DNA of 64,000 bases from DCFW01 sp963790715. Lineage in GTDB: Bacteria; Bacteroidota; Bacteroidia; Bacteroidales; Bacteroidaceae. Made by a program: the position numbers and the translations under genes. This document shows, piece after piece, positions 47,201 through 55,326 of the stretch; within the stretch, counting starts at the first letter, position 1; the number at the start of each line of letters is the position of its first letter. The DNA is taken from positions 682,001 to 746,000 of the forward strand of contig CAWBPN010000018.1 in assembly GCA_963790715.1 (NCBI GenBank), read 5' to 3'. Under the pieces are notes generated by a model. It made no database searches. It had not been told where the DNA came from and worked only from the letters and a program-made list of their open reading frames with translations.

Positions 47201-47956
47201 CTTATATGTTTTATAATTCTGCCGCATGGTATAAAACCGACCATTGCCCAGCGTTACACCAATGGCATTTTGCTTCTGCAACATACCTGTTACATCAAAT
47301 GCATTGTAAAGTATCGTTTTTCTATAGTCGGTAGGTGCGGGCGACAGCACTTGAGTACCGACACGAAAGCCGTTCAGGAACATCTCATACATTCCCAACC
47401 CTGCTATATATAATGTTGCCCGCTTAACAGGTTTCATCAAATTAAATTCGGTACGAAGATAACGCGCGCTTAATCGGCTCCATGTAGTTTCTCTATCCCA
47501 TGGAGAAGCAGCATCCCATCCTATCCATTCACCTTTCCAATGTGGTTCTCCCAATAGACCTATATTCCATATGGCAGGTTCGCTCCACGAACTGTTGCCC
47601 TGAGTAGTAGTTACCTTTACCTTCCAATAACAACGCGTATTACTGTTGAGCTGCTTTCCTGCATACTTAATCCATTGAGAATTATCATTCCGCACTATGC
47701 CCGAATCCCATAAATCACCTTTATCGCTTTGCAAAAGTTCCGCAGATGATGCAACCAATATATGATAAGATGTTTGTTTTACATTATTTTTCGCACTAAC
47801 GATTTGCCACCCTATACGAGGAGTTGAAGTATCTATACTCATAGGTGCAACCATCTCCTCCGTGCGAAGATTTGTAATCTTCACATTTGTTGTCTCATTA
47901 GCAATTACCGATACTGAGAACAGTATGCTTAATAAAAGTAGCAAAGACCTTTTCAT
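44258..47956 (-). CDS. GH78 alpha-L-rhamnosidase fused to a sialidase-like beta-propeller
   Basis: This 1232-residue protein joins two enzymes. The front (about residues 20-905) is a complete GH78 alpha-L-rhamnosidase with acid Glu498 in DCPQRNERQPW and base Glu789 in TIWELWNGD. The back (about 915-1232) is a six-bladed BNR/sialidase-like domain starting at FPECHASTIVENKEGSL. It has four Asp-box-like motifs (SKDGGKTW, SDDLGKTW, SKDNGEIW, SNDGLHW). The signal peptide MKRSLLLLLSILFSVSVIA implies periplasmic location. GH78 removes rhamnose; sialidase folds act on 2-keto-3-deoxy sugars. In RG-II these two meet in the Rha-Kdo side chain, so a combined role there is an attractive inference. The ATG overlaps the GH140 stop by 4 bp. 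Confidence 0.85.
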   Translation of the reverse strand: MKRSLLLLLSILFSVSVIANETTNVKITNLRTEEMVAPMSIDTSTPRIGWQIVSAKNNVKQTSYHILVASSAELLQSDKGDLWDSGIVRNDNSQWIKYAGKQLNSNTRCYWKVKVTTTQGNSSWSEPAIWNIGLLGEPHWKGEWIGWDAASPWDRETTWSRLSARYLRTEFNLMKPVKRATLYIAGLGMYEMFLNGFRVGTQVLSPAPTDYRKTILYNAFDVTGMLQKQNAIGVTLGNGRFYTMRQNYKTYKINNFGYPKLRLNLIVEYADGTKETIASDESWKINLDGPIRSDNEYDGEIYDARKEFDGWTKVGYDDSKWQKVKMTSIPTGALRGAMSNNMEVTARLNPASMQQRGSLYILDMGQNFAGWIRMKIRNGQVGDTIRLRFAEKLQKDGSLYVKNLRDARATDYYIVKGDENGREWAPRFVYHGFRYVEVTGYTNPVKSDFVGEVVNDKMDETGSFSSSDSILNKVYNNAVWGIRSDYKGMPVDCPQRNERQPWLGDRARGCIGESFVFENAPLYAKWVRDICEAQREDGCIPDVAPAFWNYYSDNVTWPSVMLFASDMLYNQYGNIAPIFQGYPYMKKWMKHLKDTYMKDGLMPRDKYGDWCVPPEKPELIHSQDPLRCTDGTLIATAYYYKMLRLMQRFAKLQGLVADEKTYSDEAIIVKSAFNKKFLTVKKGSSKIQGHWLYPDSTYYGNNTVTANLLPLAFDMVPDEYTRGEVEKNIVNAIVTTNKGHISTGVIGVQWLMHELSRMGRSDIAWLLATNKTYPSWGYMAEKGATTIWELWNGDTANAAMNSGNHVMLLGDLISWCYENLAGIEVDPNQPGFKHIILKPDFNIEDMDSINSSYNTLYGKVISRWQKDNGMLNWYVGIPANTTAEVHLPDGEIKQIGSGHWSFNVKMPMRNKAVTNDEFLYEKASFPECHASTIVENKEGSLVSAFFGGTKERNPDVCIWVCRKPKGASSWTKPLMVADGVMSPKERKACWNPVLFQIPGGDLVLFFKIGKDVSDWKGWLVRSKDGGKTWSKREPLPDGILGPAKDKPVYVKGRIISPCSLESGGWRIYFELSDDLGKTWRKVGPVKATDSIRAIQPTILQLKDGRLEVLCRTQSGKIGVTWSKDNGEIWTPLQLTDVPNNNSGIDAVTLKNGQFALVYNDSPILPGAKKGVRTPISIALSNDGLHWKKWITLEDSPISQYSYPAIIQGSDGALNIVYTWRRQRIKYVRIKMI

Positions 47957-49413
47957 TTTTTATATGACTTTTGCTGTACGTATGGCAGTTCGGTAGCAGT
48001 CTTGTCGAAATAGCTTTTATTTGCATCCACAGCTATTAACACTTTATCGCTGCCTTTCATACCTGTACTTCCACTTTGAAAATTAACCACTTTATTATCA
48101 AATTCACCAAGATACTCAAGCTTGCCGTCAACAGGACTGTACCACCAGACATTCTTTTTTGCGCCTGAAATTTTTGTCAGGTCAATATCCACTGAACGAC
48201 CGCTGTAATCGTATACAAATAAATAATCTTTTCCTCTTGTAGCAATTACCCTGTTGTAACGTTCTCCGTTTTTCCCGTAAACAATACTTTGATCAGGAAC
48301 GCGTTCAAAGAACTGGAAAGTCAACATCAGGTTTTTTAAATATTTCATTTCGTTATATCCTGGATCATTAAGTGCATCATACCAAGGCTTATCGGCACCG
48401 TATGAAGCCTGAACACCAGGACTCATAAACTGCATTATCGAATTATTACCGTATGTATGCCCTAAAGAGCCGGCAAATACCGACCAGTATGCATAACGGC
48501 GCACGTCATAATCCTGCCAGCGAGGTTGGGTGGTATCGTGTAATCCTTGCGGAATATCTTCATAAGAAGGTTCACCGTCAAGCACCGGTTTTACAGGAGA
48601 CATCTTTAAGCTCTTCTCCACATAACGCCAATTATCTTCCTCTGCATCGTCTTTTATCGAATTATCCCCGTCGCCGTTCGTTTGTCCGTAACGGCGATGG
48701 CCGCTTTGGAACATATTGAAATCAAGCCAGTTTTTGCCGTTAAACCACAAAGCCGACGTTGTTCGCCCAAGCGGATGAAATGTCATCAAATGGTTCGGAT
48801 CATATTCTTTTATTGTTGTTGCCAACGCATCCCATATTTCAGGTTTAATGTCACCGCGAATATCACCGCCCATCATCCAAATAACATTTGGATAGTTCTT
48901 ATATCGTTCCGCCAAGAACTTACCGTAAGCTTCAGCTTGGGCAACATCTATCTTACCGGCCTTCACCATTGACCCCCAAATACATACCATACCTATATAT
49001 ATGCCATTCTGTTCGGCTGTATCCAAAATATAATCCATATTATCCCAATATCCGTAAACTCCTTTTCGTTCTATATTGTCAAAATTATATCCGTCAGTCA
49101 TTGAATATTGGCCATATACATTCATTGAGGGCACCTGATTCAATACTTGTATCTGCACCACATTATACCCAGCCTTGTGGGCACGACTAAGATAATATTC
49201 AACTTCATCGCGGTTTAAGCGTTCAGGCATCAACCATCCGGTATCGCCCAACCAGAAAAATGGTGTTCCGTTAGCTTGTTCCAAATAATGATGATTCTCG
49301 GAAACTATTAATTTACCATTCTCCCATGGTTTATAAACAACTTCTTTCTTGGCTTGCATATTACAACTCAATGCAATTACAAACATTAATAAGGATATAA
49401 TTTTTATTTTCAT
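47953..49413 (-). CDS. GH140 apiosidase-like enzyme (DUF4038)
   Basis: This 486-residue secreted protein has the DUF4038 TIM barrel (about residues 28-360: FWLGDTGWLMPERLNRDEVE, HKAGYNVVQIQVLNQVPS) and a C-terminal putative collagen-binding beta domain (about 385-470). Asp184 in MMGGDIRGD and Glu281 in LDGEPSYED lie 97 residues apart. This matches the catalytic pair I recall for the RG-II apiosidase BT1012 (Asp187 and Glu284), which cuts the apiose-galacturonate link. The neighbours (GH95, GH143-GH142) are also RG-II enzymes. The start is 11 bp after the GH95 stop. Confidence 0.85.
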   Translation of the reverse strand: MKIKIISLLMFVIALSCNMQAKKEVVYKPWENGKLIVSENHHYLEQANGTPFFWLGDTGWLMPERLNRDEVEYYLSRAHKAGYNVVQIQVLNQVPSMNVYGQYSMTDGYNFDNIERKGVYGYWDNMDYILDTAEQNGIYIGMVCIWGSMVKAGKIDVAQAEAYGKFLAERYKNYPNVIWMMGGDIRGDIKPEIWDALATTIKEYDPNHLMTFHPLGRTTSALWFNGKNWLDFNMFQSGHRRYGQTNGDGDNSIKDDAEEDNWRYVEKSLKMSPVKPVLDGEPSYEDIPQGLHDTTQPRWQDYDVRRYAYWSVFAGSLGHTYGNNSIMQFMSPGVQASYGADKPWYDALNDPGYNEMKYLKNLMLTFQFFERVPDQSIVYGKNGERYNRVIATRGKDYLFVYDYSGRSVDIDLTKISGAKKNVWWYSPVDGKLEYLGEFDNKVVNFQSGSTGMKGSDKVLIAVDANKSYFDKTATELPYVQQKSYKK

Positions 49414-49424
49414 ATTATTTGATA

Positions 49425-51794
49425 TTATCTGACTAACTTATAAATTTCACCCTTAATCGTGTGTAATTCATATAAATACGTAAGGGCAACATCGGCATAT
49501 TTTTTCTCTCTTACCCGTACAAGTCCCTTACATTTCAAGGGTACTCGTGAACGCAAGCGGCAATTACCGCCTATCTTCGATAGGATAGTAACTTTACTGA
49601 TATTGTTCTCTTTCCACGCCATAGCAATTTCAAAACCTCCACGGGCACATAAGCCACTGACACTGCCTTGCTTCCAGACCGAAGGCAGAGCAGGTAGCAA
49701 ATATATAAATTTATCATGGCTCTGTAACAACATCTCCGCAATTCCGGCGGTACAGCCGAAATTACCGTCTATCTGAAAAGGCGGATGCGCATCGAACATG
49801 TCAGGATATGTACCGCCTTTCTTTTTCTCATCCTGTACCAAAGACAACTGATCACCGATAAGTTTCCATGCGTGGTTTCCGTCAAGTAAGCGTGCCCACA
49901 AGCACACTTTCCAGCCCATACTCCAACCTGTGGATTCATCTCCGCGATGAATTAATGATATACGTGCAGCATTGAAAAGCTTAGGCGTACTATACGGAGA
50001 TATATAAGCACCGGGATATAAAGCATATAAATGTGATACATGGCGGTTATTATCCGTAGGATCATCCCAGTCGTCCATCCATTCTTGTAATTGCCCCCAA
50101 CGACCTATTTGCAATGGTGGAAGCTGAGCTGCTTTCTCTTTCAAACTTTCGCTGAACGAAGCATCTTCATTAAAAAGCTTGGATGAATATATTACACTGT
50201 TGAAAAGGTCTTTTACCAACAAGTTATCAAGTGTAACCCCGGCGGCTATTGCAACCTTTTTGCCATTAACTTCGTGTACATTCTCAGGCGAAAGGCTAGG
50301 AGAAACAACCAGCCAGCCATGCTCCGGTTCTTTTATTAAAGTGGCATTAAAAAATTGTGCGGCACTTTTCATTATAGGATAAACCTGATGCAGAAAAGCC
50401 GTATCTCCGGTAAATAAATAATGTTCCCATAAATGATGGCACAACCACGCTCCTCCTGTTGGCCACATTCCTGATGCAGCATGGTCGACAGGTCCGGTGA
50501 TGCGCCAAATGTCAGTGTTGTGATGAAGCACCCATCCCGGTGCATTGTACATTACTTTTGCAGTATTCTTGCCAGTAACGCTTACGTCCTTTATCAAATG
50601 AAACAGAGGTTCATTCAGTTCGGTAAGATTTGTTACTTCCGAAGGCCAATAATTCATTTCAAGATTAATGTTACATGTATATTTGCTATCCCACGCCGGA
50701 AGCATTTTATCATTCCATATTCCCTGTAAATTTGGAGCCTGACCACCCGGTTGCGAAGAGCATATCAACAAATAGCGCCCAAACCGGAAATAAGTGGCTG
50801 CCAAATAAAGATCATGATTCTTCTTAAAATCGGCAATACGTTCATTTGTCGGTAAAGACGCATAAGCGTCCGGTCCCAAATCCAAGTTCACACGATCCAT
50901 GTAATGTTTGAAAAAAGCCACATGCCGATGTACTGCATCAGCATAATCATGCTTCATGGCCTCTACAAGATAAGCTTTGGAACGAATAGTGTCATTACCG
51001 GATATATCATCATAGTTATTGAAATTTGTGGCAATCGAAAGGTAGAATGTAACTTCATCAGCCCCGACTACGCTTAGCACTCCGTCGCGACTTGACAACG
51101 CGCCTCCGCTTACGTTGGCCGACAACCGTCCCATAAATTGCACTTTACCTTTCAATCCTTCGTGCCAACCTGATACTCCGCTTAGCGTAATCTCTTTATT
51201 CTCGGACTTTATACTCACATCTTGTTGCGGAGACGTCATCAAGGCATCACAAGTGATGCTCCCGGGTTTATCTGCCGTGATATGTATCATCACAACTTGA
51301 TCCGGAAATGAAGTAATAGTTTCCCGTTGATAATTAACACCATTGGCACGATAACGAACAATGGTACGCGCCGAGTCCAAACTTAACTCGCGGTAATAAT
51401 TTGTATAAGCGGTATGAGTCGGGAAGTTAATATACAAATCTCCGAACGGTTCGTAAGGCATGCCGTTATTTGTAGGCGACATCATGTACTTATCAACAAT
51501 TGCCTGAGCCTCGGCATATTTACCGTCAAATATGAGTTGACGTACCTTCGGCAAATATTTTATAGCTTCGGGATTTGCATTATCATTAGGTTTTCCCGCC
51601 CAAATGGACGATTCGTTTAACTGTAAATGTTCTGCGGCAGGTACACCGAATACCATTGCACCCAGACGACCGTTACCCAATGGCAAAGCCTCAGTCCAAG
51701 TTGATGCCGGAGTATCATACCATAATTTATAACTCTTAACCGCCCATGAAGATAGCGGAAGAATCATCAATAAACAGCTAATTATAAATCTCAT
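49425..51794 (-). CDS. GH95 alpha-L-fucosidase/alpha-L-galactosidase
   Basis: This 789-residue secreted enzyme is a full-length GH95. The N-terminal beta domain starts with WTEALPLGNGRLGAMVFG and LNESSIWAGKPNDN. The (alpha/alpha)6 barrel follows, with NLQGIWNDKMLPAWDSKY, the catalytic Glu571 in GQLQEWMDDW, and FQIDGNFGCTAGIAEMLLQ near the C-terminal end. In RG-II loci the GH95 enzyme removes L-galactose from side chain A; elsewhere the family acts on alpha-1,2-fucose. Context favours the RG-II role but specificity cannot be read from the sequence here. It overlaps the esterase stop by 4 bp. Confidence 0.92.
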   Translation of the reverse strand: MRFIISCLLMILPLSSWAVKSYKLWYDTPASTWTEALPLGNGRLGAMVFGVPAAEHLQLNESSIWAGKPNDNANPEAIKYLPKVRQLIFDGKYAEAQAIVDKYMMSPTNNGMPYEPFGDLYINFPTHTAYTNYYRELSLDSARTIVRYRANGVNYQRETITSFPDQVVMIHITADKPGSITCDALMTSPQQDVSIKSENKEITLSGVSGWHEGLKGKVQFMGRLSANVSGGALSSRDGVLSVVGADEVTFYLSIATNFNNYDDISGNDTIRSKAYLVEAMKHDYADAVHRHVAFFKHYMDRVNLDLGPDAYASLPTNERIADFKKNHDLYLAATYFRFGRYLLICSSQPGGQAPNLQGIWNDKMLPAWDSKYTCNINLEMNYWPSEVTNLTELNEPLFHLIKDVSVTGKNTAKVMYNAPGWVLHHNTDIWRITGPVDHAASGMWPTGGAWLCHHLWEHYLFTGDTAFLHQVYPIMKSAAQFFNATLIKEPEHGWLVVSPSLSPENVHEVNGKKVAIAAGVTLDNLLVKDLFNSVIYSSKLFNEDASFSESLKEKAAQLPPLQIGRWGQLQEWMDDWDDPTDNNRHVSHLYALYPGAYISPYSTPKLFNAARISLIHRGDESTGWSMGWKVCLWARLLDGNHAWKLIGDQLSLVQDEKKKGGTYPDMFDAHPPFQIDGNFGCTAGIAEMLLQSHDKFIYLLPALPSVWKQGSVSGLCARGGFEIAMAWKENNISKVTILSKIGGNCRLRSRVPLKCKGLVRVREKKYADVALTYLYELHTIKGEIYKLVR

Positions 51795-53083
51795 TTCTTT
51801 TTATTAAATCTTAAAGTAGCTTCATCCACAATAGTTACTTTACTTTCATCCCACATCTTTTTATCCAGATGAAAGACATCTATAAAAAATTCATATACAG
51901 CATTACGCTTGTTAATGCCGAAATCATGGTGCTCTTTCGGTAAATGCACATTACGAACGTGATCTTTTGCATTATAGAACCCATAAATTCTTTGCAAATA
52001 CGGATACTCCAAACGCGGAACAGATTCTGTCCAATCGCCGCCATCGCTAACTACCAATACAGGACGTGGAGCGAACATAGCTAACAATTCTGGATTACAT
52101 GTGCCACCACCTGATAATTGAATAGGTTTACCGCTCTCACACGGGCAACCTCCGTCAAACCATGACGATAGACTGACCGTAGGCGCAGCTGCCGTGATAC
52201 GATTATCAAGTACAGTAAGTAATACTGTGTGAGTACCGCCTCCGGAACCACCGTTAACACCGACACGGTTAGAGTCTATGTCCTTACGTTTAATCATCCA
52301 ATTCAGAATACGTTCACCATTCAATGCCTGCATCACATGTGCTTCGGTCGTTTGATGAGCAGCTGCCCCCACTTCATCGGCCGATTCTCCCCAACCGTAC
52401 AGGTCGTAATCAACACACACAGCACCCATACGTGCCAATGTAGCCAAGCGTTGTTGCTCATCCTTACGATAGCGGCCGCCGTTGAAATGACCGTCCGGGC
52501 AAATTATCAAAGCATGATTACCTTTTGACAACGGTGTATAAATGGAACCGCATACAGTGCGCTCGGGAATTGTTTTCATACAGAAGTTCTGTACCGTGTA
52601 ACCGTCATATTTTCTTATCAAAGATACTTTAGGCTTCTCATCAGAACATAATTTCAACTTTTCATCAATACCAAGTCGTGCACGGACTTCTTTTCGTAAA
52701 GAGTCACGTCTCAGTTCCCAACTTTGACGGTCGGAATAGAGCGAAGAAAGGTAAGCTAAAAGTTTTTGCCCGTCTGCTTCCGTGCGACGAGGATATTCGT
52801 AAGGCTTAATCTTGTAAACATCTTTCGGTTGTTTATTCCATACATAATCAAAAGGAGCCAATATATTTGTCAGCGATTCCTCCAAAGAATAAGGACGTAT
52901 CCTGAAATCTGCATAAGGCAGTTTCTTACCTACAGTATCTACATTATATTTAAAGTGTACGTGGAAACGCAATTCCACATCGTGCATTACATCATGCAAT
53001 GAGCGCGTATAACGGTTTTCGAATGTCTGCGAATATGCATTATAAGAAAAAGCCAATAATACTATAAAAAATATCTTCTTCAT
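51791..53083 (-). CDS. alpha/beta-hydrolase esterase, CE19-like (pectin methylesterase type), with N-terminal STN-like domain
   Basis: The 430-residue secreted protein has two parts. Residues about 20-100 (ENRYTRSLHDVMHDVELRFH, YSLEESLTNILAPFDYVW) look like the short STN/DUF4974 domain of TonB receptors and anti-sigma factors. The remainder is an alpha/beta hydrolase of the acetyl-xylan-esterase type with nucleophile Ser280 in VNGGSGGGTH and His in LPKEHHDFGIN. The RG-II locus of B. thetaiotaomicron encodes a pectin methylesterase (BT1017, CE19, as I recall) of this kind, so methyl- or acetyl-ester removal from RG-II is likely. It overlaps both neighbours by 4 bp. Confidence 0.72.
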   Translation of the reverse strand: MKKIFFIVLLAFSYNAYSQTFENRYTRSLHDVMHDVELRFHVHFKYNVDTVGKKLPYADFRIRPYSLEESLTNILAPFDYVWNKQPKDVYKIKPYEYPRRTEADGQKLLAYLSSLYSDRQSWELRRDSLRKEVRARLGIDEKLKLCSDEKPKVSLIRKYDGYTVQNFCMKTIPERTVCGSIYTPLSKGNHALIICPDGHFNGGRYRKDEQQRLATLARMGAVCVDYDLYGWGESADEVGAAAHQTTEAHVMQALNGERILNWMIKRKDIDSNRVGVNGGSGGGTHTVLLTVLDNRITAAAPTVSLSSWFDGGCPCESGKPIQLSGGGTCNPELLAMFAPRPVLVVSDGGDWTESVPRLEYPYLQRIYGFYNAKDHVRNVHLPKEHHDFGINKRNAVYEFFIDVFHLDKKMWDESKVTIVDEATLRFNKKK

Positions 53084-55326
53084 TTCTTTGTGAATATATA
53101 ATCTCCACCTTTTACATTATGCGGGTGCTCTTCTCCCGGAACGTATATCTTGGCCGAACATCCTTTTGGAATGCCAACCATTAAAGTCATTTGGCTGTTG
53201 TTGCGATGCCATTCCACTTTAATTAATCCGAAATTGCTTTTATACGAAGCCTTCACATAAGTAAGGTCACCGACAGCCTGCGGTCGAATAACGATATGCC
53301 TGAAGCCTTGTCCGTCATCTTCATGCCCTATACCGGCAAGCGAAGAAAAGAACCATTCGTCAATCTCACCCAACATAAAATGATTCCACGATGCCCCGTA
53401 TTTAGGATTCCATTGCTCGGTAAGCGTTGTAGCACCGCATTTCAATTGAAAACCGTAACCCGGTACATCATAATTGTTGTGCATCTTGTACATCAATTCA
53501 TTCAATCCGTTATCAGCTAATGTTTGGAACATATATCTATTGCCAACCTCACCTGTTGTCAAATAGTCGCCGTGTGCATGTATATCTTTAACCAAATTGC
53601 CAAGCACTGCCTGACGATAGCCAGGATCAACCATATCCAAATACAAAGGCATTGCATAACTACTTTGGCTGCCTGTTCCGTATTTGGCGGAATCCGCTTT
53701 GAAAAATGTTTTATTAAATGCTTCTTTTACCGTATCGGCCAAATTGGCAAAACGCTTTTCGTCTTCTGCATTACCTACAATACGTGCAGCCTGCAACAAG
53801 TACTTTATATCCATGTAATAATATGCCGTTGCCATTAACGGAACAGGCGTATTACGCGAAAATCCTGCGCGGAAATTTCCGTAATCATACCAGTCACCCA
53901 AGCCGAACGACACTATATGATTCTTTGCACGTGTGCCTAAATAATCAACATATCTTACCATTGAACGGTAATATTCTTTGATTAAAGACGAATCACCATA
54001 GAAATAAAGGTATTGAAAAGGAATAATAATGAGAGAACTTCCCCATTCGGGCGACTCTTCAAAATTGCCTGCAAAATGCACATAATGCGGTGCTACATTG
54101 GGCATTCGTCCATCCTCGCCCTGAGCATCTGCCATGTCACGCATTATTTTCGGCATAAGTTTCGTTAAATCGTAATTAAAAAACAACCCCGGACCATTGA
54201 GATTCAATTGTTCGAGCCAACCTAACTTCTCCCTGTGCGGACAGTCTGTGAATATTCCTTGCATATTGCTTCGCACAGCCATATATATTAGTTTATGCGT
54301 TGCATTGAAAATGGGATTTGAACATTCAAATGTAGCTGCATCATTTACGGAATTAGAGATGAAGCATGACTGAATTTGTTGCAACGCCGATATATCACCC
54401 GTCACTTGAATATAACGAAATCCGTAATAAGTGAAACGCGGATGCCACGTCACGACACCACGCCCCCCGGACGTGTACTCTTCGTAATAAGGTTTACCCG
54501 TTTGCTTTTGGTCGACAAAACCATACTTATCCAGATGTTCGCCCATCGTAATTGTCAATCTCTGACCGCGCTTGCCATTTACTTTTATAAGAGGAAATCC
54601 GGCTAAGTTCTGCCCCATATCGAAAACAAGAGTGGTATCATTCAACCGGTGAGACACTTTCACATTATATAAACTGTGAATAGTTACCGGAGGAGCCGTT
54701 TGCAAATATAACTTCCCTTTCGGAGGATTCTGCCTTACCACTACATGCCAAACCTTAGAATGCTCTAGGCGGGCATCATAATTTTCTCCTCCATATATAC
54801 TGTTGAACGTTATCGGACTTAATGCATATTGCCACGAATTATCGGAATATATTGTTTGCTCTTTGCCGTTTTTATATTTTATCTTTAGGCAAAACAGCAG
54901 AGTCGGCGGGCCGTATGTCCTCTGAAACTTTTTATATCGTCCGCCGCCGAATACATTATAAAAACCGTTTCCCAATAACACATTAATAATGTTATTACCC
55001 GGATTGAAAAAGGAGTTAACCTTGAAATGATTATAATATACAGTCTTTTCGTAATCGCTCCATATCGGTGCAAACTCCTGCGCACTGCCGACTTTCTTGC
55101 CGTTAATCGTCAATTCATATTGACCTAATCCGCATATCCACAAATCAGCCGAAGCCACATTGGACTTCACGCCAACCGAGCGTTGTTCATAAATGCTTCT
55201 TCTTGACAAATAATCCGAAGTATCGGAACTTGTTGTTGCACCTATCCACTGTGCTTTGCCGAAAGGCGACTGCGCGAAGACCGGCAAACCTACCGATAAT
55301 AATAATATGAATAATATCTTTTTCAT
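53080..55326 (-). CDS. GH78 alpha-L-rhamnosidase
   Basis: This 748-residue secreted enzyme releases terminal alpha-L-rhamnose. It has the N-terminal beta-sandwich parts (ADLWICGLGQYELTINGKK, VFDMGQNLAGFPLIKV), the (alpha/alpha)6 barrel with acid Glu366 in DCPHREKLGW and base Glu637 in TLTEQWNP, and the C-terminal sandwich (FRHIVIRPQAVGDLTYVKAS). I chose the ATG at 55326 because it forms the 4-bp ATGA overlap seen between most genes of this operon; an ATG two codons upstream is also in frame. It is a second rhamnosidase beside the fused one, so the two probably serve different RG-II rhamnoses. Confidence 0.92.
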   Translation of the reverse strand: MKKILFILLLSVGLPVFAQSPFGKAQWIGATTSSDTSDYLSRRSIYEQRSVGVKSNVASADLWICGLGQYELTINGKKVGSAQEFAPIWSDYEKTVYYNHFKVNSFFNPGNNIINVLLGNGFYNVFGGGRYKKFQRTYGPPTLLFCLKIKYKNGKEQTIYSDNSWQYALSPITFNSIYGGENYDARLEHSKVWHVVVRQNPPKGKLYLQTAPPVTIHSLYNVKVSHRLNDTTLVFDMGQNLAGFPLIKVNGKRGQRLTITMGEHLDKYGFVDQKQTGKPYYEEYTSGGRGVVTWHPRFTYYGFRYIQVTGDISALQQIQSCFISNSVNDAATFECSNPIFNATHKLIYMAVRSNMQGIFTDCPHREKLGWLEQLNLNGPGLFFNYDLTKLMPKIMRDMADAQGEDGRMPNVAPHYVHFAGNFEESPEWGSSLIIIPFQYLYFYGDSSLIKEYYRSMVRYVDYLGTRAKNHIVSFGLGDWYDYGNFRAGFSRNTPVPLMATAYYYMDIKYLLQAARIVGNAEDEKRFANLADTVKEAFNKTFFKADSAKYGTGSQSSYAMPLYLDMVDPGYRQAVLGNLVKDIHAHGDYLTTGEVGNRYMFQTLADNGLNELMYKMHNNYDVPGYGFQLKCGATTLTEQWNPKYGASWNHFMLGEIDEWFFSSLAGIGHEDDGQGFRHIVIRPQAVGDLTYVKASYKSNFGLIKVEWHRNNSQMTLMVGIPKGCSAKIYVPGEEHPHNVKGGDYIFTKK

